From Nonomuraea sediminis (GTDB lineage Bacteria; Actinomycetota; Actinomycetes; Streptosporangiales; Streptosporangiaceae), in contig NZ_JAHDTI010000003.1 of the NCBI RefSeq assembly GCF_018531495.1, positions 496,001 to 560,000 on the forward strand: DNA of 64,000 nucleotides, read 5' to 3'. Every line of letters starts with the position of its first letter. Position 1 is the first letter of the stretch. The notes beneath the pieces were generated by a model that saw only the letters and a program-made list of their open reading frames with translations, was not told the origin of the DNA and searched no databases. Positions 25,657 to 33,245 of the stretch are shown in pieces. The position numbers and the translations under genes are program-made.

Positions 25657-26361
25657 CTAGGAGGCGCCGGTGGCCTTCGATCGTAGGGTCTGCTTCTTGG
25701 CGCGGTTGCCGCAGGTGTCCATGGAGCACCACCGGCGGGTGCCCGGCCGTGACCCGTCGAGGAACAGGGCGGCGCAGCCCTCCCCCGCACACGCCCGCAC
25801 CCGCTCGATCGCCGGCGAAGTGACCAACTCCAGCGCGTCCCGCGCCACCAGGGCCAGCATCGCCGCGACGGGATCCTCGGCCGCCCACCGCAGCCGCCCG
25901 TCACCCCCGAGCCACGGCGCCGGCGCCGGTCGCGCAGCCGCCCGGTTCACCACGTCCCGCTCGCCCTGACCCGCCGCACGCCCGTCCCGCGCCGCTCGCA
26001 CCAGCGCGTTCACCGCCTCACGCAGTTCCCACGCCTCCTCCACCCGCACACCGGAGCTCCACCCAGCAGCCCCTGCACCACCCCGCACGACGGACCTTCC
26101 CGCCGCGTTACCCCGCACAACGGGCTCACCCCCACCGCCATCCCGCACAACGGGCTCACCCCCACTGACGTCCCGCACGGCGGGCCTTCCCTCGCCGGAA
26201 GCGTCTGCGGTGGGGGTCAGGGGGCCTGGGGAGAACTGGTGGGTCCACGCGGCGAGGGCCCTGACATCGGGCAGCTCCTCCACCTCGCCGGCTAGGCCGC
26301 GGCGGCGCAGCGTGCGGATGAAGTCCAGGCTCAGGCGGCCCGCCCCTTCGCGGAATTCCAT
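25657..26361 (-). CDS. CGNR zinc-finger protein (ABATE-like), probable transcription regulator
   Basis: About 234 residues. The C-terminus carries CAGEGCAALFLD followed by RRWCSMDTCGNRAKK, the CGNR treble-clef zinc finger (four Cys) of actinobacterial stress-type regulators. The N-terminal ABATE-like domain starts MEFREGAGRLSLDFIRTL. Between them lies a Gly/Val/Arg-rich linker made of four 10-residue repeats (VVRDGGGGEP-like) encoded by 30-bp DNA repeats. It is divergent from the MFS exporter across 75 bp with a large inverted repeat, so it probably controls that exporter. Confidence 0.85.
   Translation of the reverse strand: MEFREGAGRLSLDFIRTLRRRGLAGEVEELPDVRALAAWTHQFSPGPLTPTADASGEGRPAVRDVSGGEPVVRDGGGGEPVVRGNAAGRSVVRGGAGAAGWSSGVRVEEAWELREAVNALVRAARDGRAAGQGERDVVNRAAARPAPAPWLGGDGRLRWAAEDPVAAMLALVARDALELVTSPAIERVRACAGEGCAALFLDGSRPGTRRWCSMDTCGNRAKKQTLRSKATGAS
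26081..26200. repeat. In-frame 30-bp tandem repeat, 4 copies, inside the CGNR gene
   Basis: Copies start at 26081, 26111, 26141 and 26171 with the core CCCGCACAACGGGCTCACCC. The exact 30-bp period keeps the frame and yields a repeated VVRxxxGGEP-type linker. Confidence 0.88.
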
Positions 26362-26379
26362 GGTCCACACCCTACCCCG

Positions 26380-26425
26380 GGAACCGGTTTAACTGGTACC
26401 GTCCCGAACCAGTCAAACCGGTTCC
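26380..26425. promoter_or_regulatory. Large inverted repeat in the CGNR/MFS divergent promoter
   Basis: The 18-bp arms 26380-26397 (GGAACCGGTTTAACTGGT) and 26408-26425 pair at 17 of 18 positions around a 10-bp spacer. Each arm contains the palindrome AACCGGTT. The element lies 11 bp before the MFS GTG and 18 bp before the CGNR start, so it is a likely operator for both genes. Confidence 0.7.
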
Positions 26426-26436
26426 GAGGGGGAAGC

Positions 26437-27903
26437 GTGATTCTGATCCTGGCGATCGCCTGTGGGGTGGCCGTGGCCAACATCTACTTCCCGCAGGCCG
26501 TCAGCCCGCTGATCGCCGCGGGGCTCGGACTGCCCCCTGACGGCGCGGCGCTGGTGGTGACCGCCGCCCAGTTGGGTTACGCGGCCGGGCTGTTCCTGCT
26601 CGTACCGCTCGGCGACCGGGTGCCGCACCGGCGGCTGATCGTGACCTTGCTGGTGCTCACCGGGGCGGGGTTGCTGGTGGCGGGGTTCGCGCCGGGGCTG
26701 CCGATGCTGGTGGCGGCCAGCGCGGCGGTCGGCGTGACGACCGTGGTGCCGCAGATCATCATCCCGGTGGCCGCCGGGCTCGCGGGTGACGAACGCCGCG
26801 GCGCCGTCACCGGGACGCTGCTCAGCGGCCTGATCGGCGGCATACTCCTGGCCAGGACGTTCGGCGGCACGCTCGGCGAGTGGCTCGGCTGGCGCGCCCC
26901 CTACTGGGTGGCCGCCGCGATGGCCCTCACCCTCGCCGCCGTCCTGCGCGCCGCCCTCCCCCACCAACGAGCCAAGCCCGAACAGGACCGACACCCCCGA
27001 TCACCCGCCGAACCCGAACAGGGGCGACACCCCCGGTCGCACGCCGAACCCGAACAGGGGCGACACCCCCAATCGCACGCCCAACCCGAACAGGGGCGAC
27101 ACCCCCAATCGCACACCGAACCCGAACAGGGGCGACACCCCCAATCGCACACCGAACCCGAACAGGGGCGACACCCCCAATCGCACACCGAACCCGAACA
27201 GGGGCGACGCCCACGGTCGCCCGTCTCGGGTGGACAGAGGTGGCATCCGCGGTTGCTGGTTGAGCCCGTTCGGCTGTTGCTGGACGAGCCGGAGTTGCGT
27301 AGGTCGTGTCTCTACCAGGCGATGATGTTCGGCGGGTTCAGTGCCGCGTGGACGAGTCTGGCGCTCCTGGTCACCGGGCCCGTCTACGGGCTTGGCGCGC
27401 AGGCCGTGGGGCTGATCGCGCTGGTGGGCGCGGGCAGCATGGTGTCGGCGCCGATGGCCGGCAGGTGGGTGGATCGGGGTGGACCCGACCGCGTGAACCT
27501 GGTGTGCCTCCTCGGCGCCGTGGCGGCGGCGGCCGTCCTGCTGATCGGCGCGCGAGGCGGCGCGACTGGACTGGTGGGCCTGGGGGCGGGGATGCTGCTG
27601 CTCGACGTGGCGATGCAGTCGGGCCAGGTGGCCAACCAGGCGCGGATCTTCGCGCTCCGCCCCGAGGCGCGCGGCAGGCTGAACACGGCCTACATGACGT
27701 GCTCGTTCGCCGGCGGCAGCGCGGGGTCGTGGCTGGGCGTGCAGGCCTACACGCATCTGGGCTGGCCGGGTGTGTGCGCGCTGGTGGCCATCGCGGCCGG
27801 GATCGCGCTGCTCAGGTGGTGGCGAAGGTCGCCATCATCGCCGCGTCCTCGCCCAGCCGCGGCGCGGCGTCGACCCGATCGGCCACGTGCGGCAGGCCGT
27901 TGA
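26437..27903 (+). CDS. MFS transporter with repeat-expanded central loop
   Basis: A 488-residue MFS protein of the YgaY/PenT-like exporter type. Helices 1-6 lie within residues 1-170 (VANIYFPQAVSPLIAAGLGL, then PLGDRVPHRRLIV between helices 2 and 3) and helices 7-12 from about 290. The central cytoplasmic loop (residues about 176-270) is expanded by seven repeats of 12 residues, EPEQGRHPQSHT-like. The C-terminus beyond ALLRWWRR is Arg/Pro-rich and probably runs past the ancestral stop. The GTG start follows GAGGGGGAAGC. Likely drug or metabolite efflux under CGNR control. Confidence 0.85.
   Translation: MILILAIACGVAVANIYFPQAVSPLIAAGLGLPPDGAALVVTAAQLGYAAGLFLLVPLGDRVPHRRLIVTLLVLTGAGLLVAGFAPGLPMLVAASAAVGVTTVVPQIIIPVAAGLAGDERRGAVTGTLLSGLIGGILLARTFGGTLGEWLGWRAPYWVAAAMALTLAAVLRAALPHQRAKPEQDRHPRSPAEPEQGRHPRSHAEPEQGRHPQSHAQPEQGRHPQSHTEPEQGRHPQSHTEPEQGRHPQSHTEPEQGRRPRSPVSGGQRWHPRLLVEPVRLLLDEPELRRSCLYQAMMFGGFSAAWTSLALLVTGPVYGLGAQAVGLIALVGAGSMVSAPMAGRWVDRGGPDRVNLVCLLGAVAAAAVLLIGARGGATGLVGLGAGMLLLDVAMQSGQVANQARIFALRPEARGRLNTAYMTCSFAGGSAGSWLGVQAYTHLGWPGVCALVAIAAGIALLRWWRRSPSSPRPRPAAARRRPDRPRAAGR
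26977..27228. repeat. In-frame 36-bp minisatellite, 7 copies, in the MFS gene
   Basis: Copies start at 26977, 27013, 27049, 27085, 27121, 27157 and 27193, each opening CCCGAACAGGGGCGACACCC and ending AATCGCACACCGAA or a close variant. The period is exactly 36 bp with no spacer. Central copies are nearly identical and outer ones more divergent, the usual signature of recent slippage or unequal exchange. Confidence 0.95.
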
Positions 27904-27935
27904 TCAGCCACCTGCCGGAGCCGTGCGGCCGAACC
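27812..27935 (-). pseudogene. C-terminal gene fragment of unknown origin, overlapping the MFS 3' end
   Basis: On the minus strand this encodes GRWLINGLPHVADRVDAAP followed by RLGEDAAMMATFATT and a stop at 27812-27814. It reads like a genuine folded-protein C-terminus, but a TGA interrupts the frame just upstream (near 27970) while a neighbouring frame continues with protein-like sequence (MRLARVERLDPARAVGARE). This suggests a frameshifted remnant. Family not recognised with certainty. Confidence 0.35.
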
Positions 27936-28034
27936 GCCGCTCCCTCGCGCCCACGGCACGGGCCGGATCAAGCCGCTCGACCCTGGCCAGCCGCATGGGG
28001 ACCCGGGAACCTGCCGGCCACCCTGCGCTTGCCT

Positions 28035-28215
28035 TGAAGCGCGTCACCAGGGTCGTCGTCCGACCCGCGCGCGCCCCTGAAGCGGCTCACCAGGGCCGCC
28101 GGCCAACCCGCGCGCGCCCCTGAAGCGCGTCACCTGGCCTGTCGGCCGACCCGCGCGTGCTCTTGAAGCGCGTCACCTGGGCTGTGTCGGCCGCCCTGTG
28201 CGTGGCCCTGAAGCG
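28035..28215. repeat. 43-bp tandem repeat, about 5 copies
   Basis: The core TGAAGCGCGTCACC recurs at 28035, 28078, 28121, 28164 and 28209 (periods 43, 43, 43 and 45), followed by GGCCGACCCGCGCG-like sequence. The period is not a multiple of three and no conserved frame is evident. Confidence 0.85.
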
Positions 28216-28352
28216 CATCCCCGCCCGCCGCCCAGCGTGTTACGCATGGCGACCTCGCCACCCGACCGCACCCCGGGAAGCTGACGACGACGCTCCCCCG
28301 CCGAGATCTGGATCCCGGCGGGCGTCACCGGGCGCTCGAGCAGCCGCCGTTC

Positions 28353-28500
28353 GACCCGATCCACGTGTACGGCAGGCCGAAGCGCCGACCCGATCCGCGT
28401 GTACGGCAAGCCGAAGCACCGACCCGATCCGCGTGTACGGCAAGCCGGAACGCCAACCCGGTCTGCATGCACGGCAGGCCGAAGCGCCGGCCCGTAGCGC
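28353..28500. repeat. 34-bp tandem repeat, about 4.5 copies
   Basis: GACCCGATCC followed by GCGTGTACGGCAAGCCGAAGC repeats from 28353, 28387, 28421, 28455 and 28489. The copies are contiguous, with no spacers. The GTACGGC element recurs in other intergenic stretches of the window. Confidence 0.85.
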
Positions 28501-28776
28501 CGCGCGTTGAAGGCGTCGAGCGGCCGTAGCCGGTACCGCGCGGGCTCCGCCTCGAACGCGGGCCACGCCACGGAGCCCCGTTGACCAGCACGACGCCGTG
28601 CGACGGCGTCGCGGCCGGGGAGGGCGGGCCGTACCACTGAGGGCGGCTGATCGACGGTGTGCTCGTCCGCCCAGAGAGGTAGAGGCGAGTCAACCCGCCG
28701 GGGGACGCCCGGAACGTCAGGGTTCGGGACCCTGGAATCACCGAGGAGAGCGCTTGTGACGAAGATCGCATCGCGT

Positions 28777-28831
28777 TGCTCTACGACCTGTAGTACTACT
28801 TTACGTAGATGCTCTACGAGCTGTAGAGCAA
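28777..28831. promoter_or_regulatory. Nested palindromic operators before cydAB-1
   Basis: Outer inverted arms TTGCTCTAC (28777-28785) and GTAGAGCAA (28823-28831) enclose two dyads: CTACGACCTGTAG (28781-28793) and GCTCTACGAGCTGTAGAGC (28811-28829), plus TAGTACTA between them. The CTAC-n5-GTAG spacing recalls operators of BlaI/CopY-type winged-helix repressors. It ends 18 bp before the cydA ATG. No typical Rex site (TTGTGAA-n4-TTCACAA) is present. Confidence 0.65.
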
Positions 28832-28849
28832 CGGTCCGGTGAGGGGACT

Positions 28850-30229
28850 ATGGACGCACTTGATCTCGCACGGTGGCAGTTCGGGGTGACCACCGTCTAC
28901 CACTTCTTGTTCGTGCCGCTGACGATCGGGCTGGGCATCTTCGTGGCCGGGCTGCAGACGGCCTGGCACCGCACGGGCAAGGAGCAGTACCTGCGGCTGA
29001 CGAAGTTCTTCGGGAAGCTGTTCCTGATCAACTTCGCGATGGGCGTGGTGACCGGGATCGTGCAGGAGTTCCAGTTCGGGATGAACTGGAGTGAGTACTC
29101 CACCTTCGTCGGCGACGTGTTCGGAGCGCCGCTGGCGATGGAGGCCCTGCTGGCGTTCTTCCTCGAGTCCACCTTCCTGGGGCTGTGGATCTTCGGCTGG
29201 GACCGGCTGCCGAAGCGGGTCCACCTGGCCACGATCTGGGCCGCCGCCCTCGGCTCCAACCTGTCGGCGTACTTCATCCTGGCGGCCAACGCGTGGATGA
29301 AGCACCCGGTCGGCTACACCGTGGAGAACGGCAGGGCCAGGATGACCGACCTGTGGGCGGTGCTGACGAACTCGACCGCGCTGGCCCAGGTGCCGCACGT
29401 GATCGCGTCGGCGTTCATCGTGGCGGGCGGGTTCGTGCTGGCCATCAGCGGCTACTGGCTGCTGAGGACCAAGGCTCGGAAGGAGCGCGGTCAGACCAAG
29501 GCCGCCGCGTTCCAGGGGTGGCGGAGCGCGGCGCGGGCCGCGCTGGTGATGACGGCGCTGGCAGGGGCCGTCGTCGCGTTCACCGGCGACAGCTCGGCCC
29601 AACTGCTGCACACCCAGCAGCCGATGAAGCTGGCCGCCGCCGAGGGCCTGGAGCGCGACACCGCGGGCGCGCCGTTCTCGGTGGCGCCGGGGATCGAGAT
29701 CCCGAAGCTGCTCAGCTTCCTGGCCGCCCACGACCCCGGCGCCACCGTCGCGGGCACCGAGGACCTGCAGCAGCGCTTCGAGAAGCAGTTCGGCCCCGGC
29801 GACTACCGGCCGAACCAGCCCGTGGTGTTCTGGTCGTTCCGCCTGATGATCGTCTTCGGCCTGTCGACCGTCGGGCTGTCGGTGCTGGGGCTCTGGCTGA
29901 CCCGCAGGAAGCGGGAGGTGCCCGCGTGGCTGTCGAAGCTCATGCTGCTCGCCCTGCCGCTGCCACTGCTGGCGGTCATCGCCGGGTGGCTGCTCAGCGA
30001 GATCGGCCGCCAGCCATGGACGGTCGCCGGCGAGCTGCTGACCGCCTCCAGCGTCTCCCCCGGCGTCTCGCTCGCCGAGGTGGCCACCTCACTGACGATC
30101 TTCACGCTCCTGTACGGCGGGCTCGCCGTGGCGGAAGCCGTACTGATCACCAAGCACGTGCGCAAGGGCCCCGAGGAGCCCGAGCTCGCGCCGCAGGCAG
30201 AGAAGCTCGAACCGTCGCTGATGTACTGA
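28850..30229 (+). CDS. cydA: Cytochrome bd quinol oxidase subunit I (first copy)
   Basis: A 459-residue integral membrane subunit that oxidises quinol and carries hemes b558, b595 and d. H18 in TTVYHFLFVPLTIG is the conserved N-terminal heme ligand; FLESTFLGLWIFGW and GRQPWTV (quinol-site region) are family signatures. The Q loop is short, as in most actinobacterial enzymes. About nine membrane helices. Followed by cydB after 10 bp. The palindromic region just upstream implies dedicated regulation, probably by oxygen or respiratory stress. Confidence 0.96.
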   Translation: MDALDLARWQFGVTTVYHFLFVPLTIGLGIFVAGLQTAWHRTGKEQYLRLTKFFGKLFLINFAMGVVTGIVQEFQFGMNWSEYSTFVGDVFGAPLAMEALLAFFLESTFLGLWIFGWDRLPKRVHLATIWAAALGSNLSAYFILAANAWMKHPVGYTVENGRARMTDLWAVLTNSTALAQVPHVIASAFIVAGGFVLAISGYWLLRTKARKERGQTKAAAFQGWRSAARAALVMTALAGAVVAFTGDSSAQLLHTQQPMKLAAAEGLERDTAGAPFSVAPGIEIPKLLSFLAAHDPGATVAGTEDLQQRFEKQFGPGDYRPNQPVVFWSFRLMIVFGLSTVGLSVLGLWLTRRKREVPAWLSKLMLLALPLPLLAVIAGWLLSEIGRQPWTVAGELLTASSVSPGVSLAEVATSLTIFTLLYGGLAVAEAVLITKHVRKGPEEPELAPQAEKLEPSLMY

Positions 30230-30239
30230 GGACACCAAC

Positions 30240-31118
30240 ATGATCAACCTGTGGTTCGTCATCATCGCCTTCCTCTGGACCGGCTACTTCGTGCTCGAGG
30301 GCTTCGACTTCGGCGTCGGGCTGCTGGCGCCCTTCATCAGCCGCGGGCCGCGCGAGCACCGGCAGAGCCTGGAGACCATCGGCCCGGTCTGGGACGGCAA
30401 CGAGGTCTGGCTGATCACCGCGGTGGGCGCCATGTTCGCCGCGTTCCCCGCCTGGTACTCGGGCCTGTTCAGCACCTTCTACCTGCCGATGGTGCTGATC
30501 CTGGTCGGGCTGATCGTGCGCGGCGTGGGCCTGGAGTGGCGCGGCAAGGTGGACAACCCGTTCTGGTGCGATCTGGGCATCGTGCTCGGCAGCGCCCTGC
30601 CGGCCTTCCTGTGGGGCGCCCTGTTCGCCCAGCTGCTGTACGGCTCGGCCCTGGCGGCCATGGTCGGCGGCGCGTTCACGCTGGCCGTCTGCGTGCTGCA
30701 CGGCGGGGCGTTCCTGGCGCTGCGGACGACGGGCCCGGTGCGTGCCCGCGCCAGGATCGCGGCGCTGATCGCGGGGGCGTTCGCGATCCCGCTTGGCGTG
30801 GTGGCGCTCTCACAGCTGGGCACCGTCCCCGCGCTGATCGCCATGGCCTCCTTGGCCGCTGCGGCGGTGCTGAACTGGCTGCGGCGCGAGGGCTGGGCGT
30901 TCGCCGCCACGGCCGCCGCGATCGCGCTGGCCTCGGCGTCGGTCTTCATGGAGCTGCGCGGGGCGCCGATGCCTGGGCTGACGCTGGCGGAGGCGGCCTC
31001 GGGCCCGTACACGATGCGGATGCTGACCTGGATCGGCCTGATCGCGCTGCCGTTCGTGCTGGCCTACCAGGGCTGGACCTACTGGGTGTTCCGCAAGCGG
31101 GTGACCGTCCCGGCCTGA
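30240..31118 (+). CDS. cydB: Cytochrome bd quinol oxidase subunit II (first copy)
   Basis: A 292-residue membrane subunit with about eight helices. It starts MINLWFVIIAFLWTGYFVLEGFDFGVG and has GPVWDGNEVWLI near residue 60, both CydB signatures. It is shorter than the second copy in this window (331 aa), the difference lying mainly in the central loops. No cydD/cydC maturation genes follow. Confidence 0.95.
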   Translation: MINLWFVIIAFLWTGYFVLEGFDFGVGLLAPFISRGPREHRQSLETIGPVWDGNEVWLITAVGAMFAAFPAWYSGLFSTFYLPMVLILVGLIVRGVGLEWRGKVDNPFWCDLGIVLGSALPAFLWGALFAQLLYGSALAAMVGGAFTLAVCVLHGGAFLALRTTGPVRARARIAALIAGAFAIPLGVVALSQLGTVPALIAMASLAAAAVLNWLRREGWAFAATAAAIALASASVFMELRGAPMPGLTLAEAASGPYTMRMLTWIGLIALPFVLAYQGWTYWVFRKRVTVPA

Positions 31119-31336
31119 CCGCAGCCGGACCTGTACGGCGGGCCGCCGTTATGCCGTACGGAACCCGAAACAAGCGATACCGGGATGCCCGCATCACGAA
31201 GGGTCGTGACGGTGGGCAAGCGGCACCGACTCGCCGGAAGCGCCGGTCGCGGGCCCTGCGCCGAAGTGCGGCGGGCGGCCGGTGGCGGCGGCTTGCCGTA
31301 CAGCAGCGATCGAGAGAAGCCGCCGCATGACCAGCC

Positions 31337-32161
31337 TTATGAGGAGAAGTCGGAGGCGTGGTCGTGGGCCCACTGGGCGAAGGTGTGAGCGGGGCGGCCG
31401 GTCAGGTCGGGGACGGTCGTGGAGGTGCGGGCGGGAACGCCGACGCCGGACGCCCACACGCGCATCATGGTCTCGACCCCGAGCGGCGGCATGGTCCTGC
31501 CCAGCTCCACCCGAGCCTCCTCGGGCGTGAGCTCCTCGACGCGGATGTCGCGGCCGATGGCGTTCCCGATGTGCTTGACCAGCTCGCGCTGCGTCAGGGA
31601 CTCGGGCCCGTAGACCGTGTAGGCCTGCCCGGCGTGCCCCGGCCGGGTCAGGGCGGTGACGGCCAGGGCGGCCATGTCCTTCTCGTGGATGGGCGCCGTC
31701 TGCGCTTCCGGGTACGGCATGCGGACGCGGCCCTCCTCCCTGATCGAGCGGGCCCACCACCACAGCGTGTTCGTGGCGAACATGCCGGGCCGGATGAATG
31801 TCCACTCCAGCCCCGACTCCTCGAGCGCGGTCTCGACCCTCCGGTGGCTGATCGCGATGGGATCGCGGTCCGCGCCGGGATTGACCACCGCGCCCGAGGA
31901 CAGCAGCACCACGTGCCGCAGCCCCGCGTCCCTGGCCGCGGCCACGAACCCGTCGATGCCCTCGGGCTTGGCGTAAATGAAGGCCCGGTCCGCGCCCTCC
32001 AGCGCGGCGGGCAGCGTCTCCGGCCGCTCCAGGTCCGCCACGACGAACCCGGCGGCAGACTCCCTGCTGGTGACGCGGAACCGTACCCCGGCCTCGGCCA
32101 GGCCCGCGGCGACGTGGCGGCCCACGCTGCCCCTTGCTCCGAAGACGACCGCGACCATCAT
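31337..32161 (-). CDS. NmrA-like NAD(P)H-binding protein
   Basis: A 274-residue atypical SDR with nucleotide loop VVFGARGSVGRHVA near residues 5-18 and the NmrA-type segment RHVVLLSSGAVVNPG. The catalytic YxxxK is absent, as in NmrA/QOR2-like proteins that sense NADP(H) or reduce quinones. It overlaps the upstream TetR gene by ATGA at 32158-32161, so repressor and enzyme form one operon. Confidence 0.88.
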   Translation of the reverse strand: MMVAVVFGARGSVGRHVAAGLAEAGVRFRVTSRESAAGFVVADLERPETLPAALEGADRAFIYAKPEGIDGFVAAARDAGLRHVVLLSSGAVVNPGADRDPIAISHRRVETALEESGLEWTFIRPGMFATNTLWWWARSIREEGRVRMPYPEAQTAPIHEKDMAALAVTALTRPGHAGQAYTVYGPESLTQRELVKHIGNAIGRDIRVEELTPEEARVELGRTMPPLGVETMMRVWASGVGVPARTSTTVPDLTGRPAHTFAQWAHDHASDFSS

Positions 32162-32763
32162 GCTCCTCCCAACAGCTTGACCAGCTCTTCCCGGCAGCGG
32201 CCGCGGTACTCCGGCGACATCGGGTCCAGCCCGAGCATCCCCTGGACGAACTGCGGCATCGTGATCGGCGCCAGCACCAGCGCGTACGTCACGAGCAGCG
32301 CGAACGCGGGATCAAGCTCCTCGGAGACCTCGCCGTCGCGCTGGCGGCGGCGCATGCCCTCCACCGCCTCGGCCAGCCGCGAGCGCTGGGACCGCGCGAA
32401 GCGCTCACCGTCGGCCTCGTCGGCGAACGGGCAGTCGCCGAGTGCCTGCCACACCAGCAGCCTGGCCCAGTCGGGCCGCTCGAGCGTGGCGTCCAGCGCC
32501 TTGCCGATCGCCTCGTCGAGGGGACCCTCGATGGTGTCCTCGGTCTCCTGCCAGCGCTCGCGCAGCGCGTCGAGCAGTCCCTGCTTGCCGCCGAAGTAGT
32601 AGGCGATCAGCTGCTGGTTGACGCCGGCCCTGGCCGCGATGCCCGCCGTGCGAGCGCCCGCGTAGCCCTTGGCGCCGAACTCGGCGACCGCGGCCTCCAT
32701 GATCCGCTCGCGCGTCCGGGCGGCCGCGACGCCGCGTTCCTCCGGAGCCCTCCGTGCTGCCAT
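32158..32763 (-). CDS. TetR family transcriptional regulator
   Basis: A 201-residue repressor. The HTH is ARTAGIAARAGVNQQLIAYYFGGKQGL near residues 37-63, with a TetR_C-like ligand domain. It is the first gene of the NmrA operon. A 42-bp inverted repeat lies immediately upstream (32780-32821), the expected place for autoregulation. Confidence 0.92.
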   Translation of the reverse strand: MAARRAPEERGVAAARTRERIMEAAVAEFGAKGYAGARTAGIAARAGVNQQLIAYYFGGKQGLLDALRERWQETEDTIEGPLDEAIGKALDATLERPDWARLLVWQALGDCPFADEADGERFARSQRSRLAEAVEGMRRRQRDGEVSEELDPAFALLVTYALVLAPITMPQFVQGMLGLDPMSPEYRGRCREELVKLLGGA

Positions 32764-32779
32764 GAGGGCGACCGTACTT

Positions 32780-32821
32780 CATCAATCAATTGAATGACAA
32801 ATGTCATCCAATCAATTGATG
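32780..32821. promoter_or_regulatory. Operator-like inverted repeat upstream of tetR-nmrA
   Basis: Arms CATCAATCAATTGAATGACA (32780-32799) and TGTCATCCAATCAATTGATG (32802-32821) pair at 17 of 20 positions around AA. It is strikingly AT-rich for this genome. Its right part overlaps the last codons of the adjacent lipoprotein gene. Confidence 0.7.
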
Positions 32822-33213
32822 GTCTTCATGGTCCTGTGGTCCTTCAGGTGGAGGTCGCCGCCGAGCCGCTCCTTGAGCAGTTCGAGGACCTGCCGGCTGG
32901 ACAGCGCGGTCCACAGGTAGCCGACGAGGTGGGGGTTGTACTCGGGCGCGGTGTCCATCCAGGCGTCCTTGCCGGCCTGGGTGGAGAAGGTCGTCAGGAA
33001 GAACTCCCCGTCGACCGTCTTGCAGTAGGCCTGCCGCATGTCGGTGGCGTTGACCTGGATGCGCGGCGTGCAGCCGACCTTGGCGGCGAGCTGCTCGACC
33101 GAGAGCGGCTTGGCCGGTTTCTGGGCGGCGGCCAGGCGCGCGCCGCCGGAGGAGCAGGCGGCGCTCAGCCCCACGGCCATCACGCACACCACCAGGCGCC
33201 GAAATGTCGTCAT
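32812..33213 (-). CDS. Small putative lipoprotein
   Basis: About 133 residues. MTTFRRLVVCVMAVGLSAACSSGG is a lipoprotein signal with LSAAC lipobox. The mature part has two Cys (VGCTPRIQ, QAYCKTVD) that could form a disulfide, followed by a mixed alpha/beta region. ATG 33213 is chosen because the signal peptide starts there. Function unknown. Its 3' end is overlapped by the tetR operator. Confidence 0.75.
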   Translation of the reverse strand: MTTFRRLVVCVMAVGLSAACSSGGARLAAAQKPAKPLSVEQLAAKVGCTPRIQVNATDMRQAYCKTVDGEFFLTTFSTQAGKDAWMDTAPEYNPHLVGYLWTALSSRQVLELLKERLGGDLHLKDHRTMKTIN

Positions 33214-33245
33214 GTGCCGAGATACGCACCCTCGCGAGCCCGGGT

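Larger units (their letters stand above)
27904..28849. other. 946-bp repeat-rich intergenic stretch
   Basis: No intact gene is seen. It contains the rest of the minus-strand fragment above, a 43-bp tandem repeat (28035-28215), a 34-bp tandem repeat (28353-28500), further protein-like but interrupted minus-strand sequence (28500-28700), and the palindromic control region of cydA at its end. Confidence 0.65.

Noticed and set aside
26977-27228. CRISPR-like array of 36-bp repeats
   Set aside because: The copies are contiguous without spacers, keep an exact coding frame in an MFS gene, and no cas genes are nearby.
28353-28500. Possible short CRISPR array with 34-bp period
   Set aside because: Each period is one degenerate unit with no variable spacer; it is a tandem repeat.
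28777-28831. Rex (NADH-responsive) site before cydA
   Set aside because: No TTGTGAA-n4-TTCACAA-like pattern; the dyads have CTAC/GTAG arms.
31119-31336. Gene between cydB and nmrA
   Set aside because: Open frames here are extensions or shadows of neighbours; the DNA carries GTACGGC-type elements only.
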